Positions 63,805 to 64,000 of a DNA stretch of 64,000 bases are shown here, piece after piece. Below the pieces are notes generated by a model that had not been told where the DNA came from, made no database searches, and was given only the letters and a program-made list of their open reading frames with translations. Source of the DNA: an uncultured Flavobacteriaceae bacterium. GTDB taxonomy: Bacteria > Bacteroidota > Bacteroidia > Flavobacteriales > Flavobacteriaceae. Position numbers and translations under genes: made by a program. The stretch's first letter is position 1, and every line of letters starts with the position of its first letter. The stretch spans positions 62,001 to 126,000 of the forward strand of contig CANLXN010000006.1 in assembly GCA_947495135.1 (NCBI GenBank), in the 5' to 3' direction.

Positions 63805-64000
63805 TTATGACAGACTGGTACTTATCAACTTTAAAAATTCGTTTCGTGTTTCTATTTTCTGAAACTGCCCTCTAAATCCAGAGGTGGTCGTAACACTATT
63901 TTGTTTTTGAACTCCCCTCATCATCATGCACATGTGAGATGCTTCAATTACAACTGCCACACCTTTTGGTTGTAACGTATCGTTAATACACTCCAAAATA
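63805..64000 (-). CDS. folE: GTP cyclohydrolase I, C-terminal part (cut by the window edge)
   Basis: The last 65 or so residues of Fol[36 protein letters not shown] and TTSGFRGQF are diagnostic. His and Cys in SHMCM are zinc ligands. The enzyme makes dihydroneopterin triphosphate, the start of folate or tetrahydrobiopterin synthesis. The gene continues beyond the right edge; the visible frame is open to the last base. Confidence 0.95.
   Translation of the reverse strand, partial: ILECINDTLQPKGVAVVIEASHMCMMMRGVQKQNSVTTTSGFRGQFQKIETRNEFLKLISTSLS

Overview
The window is chromosomal DNA of a marine-type Bacteroidetes, almost certainly a member of Flavobacteriaceae. The sequence shows AT-rich intergenic DNA, many lipoproteins with a Bacteroidetes lipobox, a type IX secretion sorting domain, a TonB receptor with a CarboxypepD-like N-terminal domain, and families that are largely flavobacterial (LETM1-related biofilm protein, DUF6146, DUF6787, DUF3999/DUF2339 pair). 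Many genes are preceded by the Bacteroidetes -7 promoter box TAnnTTTG. I found no rRNA, tRNA, CRISPR array, integrase or transposase. Both ends cut through genes: a DUF4331-type lipoprotein on the left and GTP cyclohydrolase I on the right.

Layout. 1-1413: two exported proteins that look like the two halves of a DUF4331 protein. 1537-6573: LETM1-related protein, a family 2 glycosyltransferase, an OmpA/Pal-like lipoprotein and a membrane-anchored TPR/HTH regulator. 6824-8754: a two-gene operon of a Rv2258c-like methyltransferase and a fatty acid hydroxylase/sterol desaturase, with operator-like repeats upstream and a structured 3' region. 8899-12879: the most accessory-looking segment, a five-gene minus-strand operon encoding a contractile tail sheath, two tube proteins, a very short tape-measure domain and an unrecognised protein, without spike, baseplate or AAA+ ATPase. 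13019-20617: YciO/Sua5, an esterase lipoprotein, VOC protein, UvrD/PcrA helicase, M20 amidohydrolase and an FMN/Fe-S glutamate-synthase-like protein.

20776-32011: surface lipoproteins, a glycan-binding-domain protein, a patatin, an M1 aminopeptidase, RecG, a Crp/Fnr regulator with a well-placed GTGA-N6-TCAC site before a DUF2892 gene, a TlpA-like lipoprotein, and a lysine/alanine-rich coiled-coil protein with a small acidic lipoprotein. 32117-43786: pheT, ABC-F protein, fructose-6-phosphate aldolase-like protein, SDR enzyme, tandem alpha/beta hydrolases and small exported proteins. 43854-54483: DbpA-like RNA helicase, VF530, DUF2339-DUF3999 pair, a T9SS-exported endonuclease I, divergent GTP cyclohydrolase II, AtoE-type transporter and small genes.

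54599-59037: a ferredoxin gene divergent from an acyl-CoA reductase (LuxC family), serC, serA and DUF937; the divergent promoters overlap. 59163-63220: a likely five-gene unit ending in a TonB receptor and a lipoprotein, with a His/Cys-rich small protein just upstream, suggesting metal uptake. Most convergent gene pairs are separated by strong bidirectional hairpin terminators. The most interesting candidate system is the minimal sheath/tube operon.
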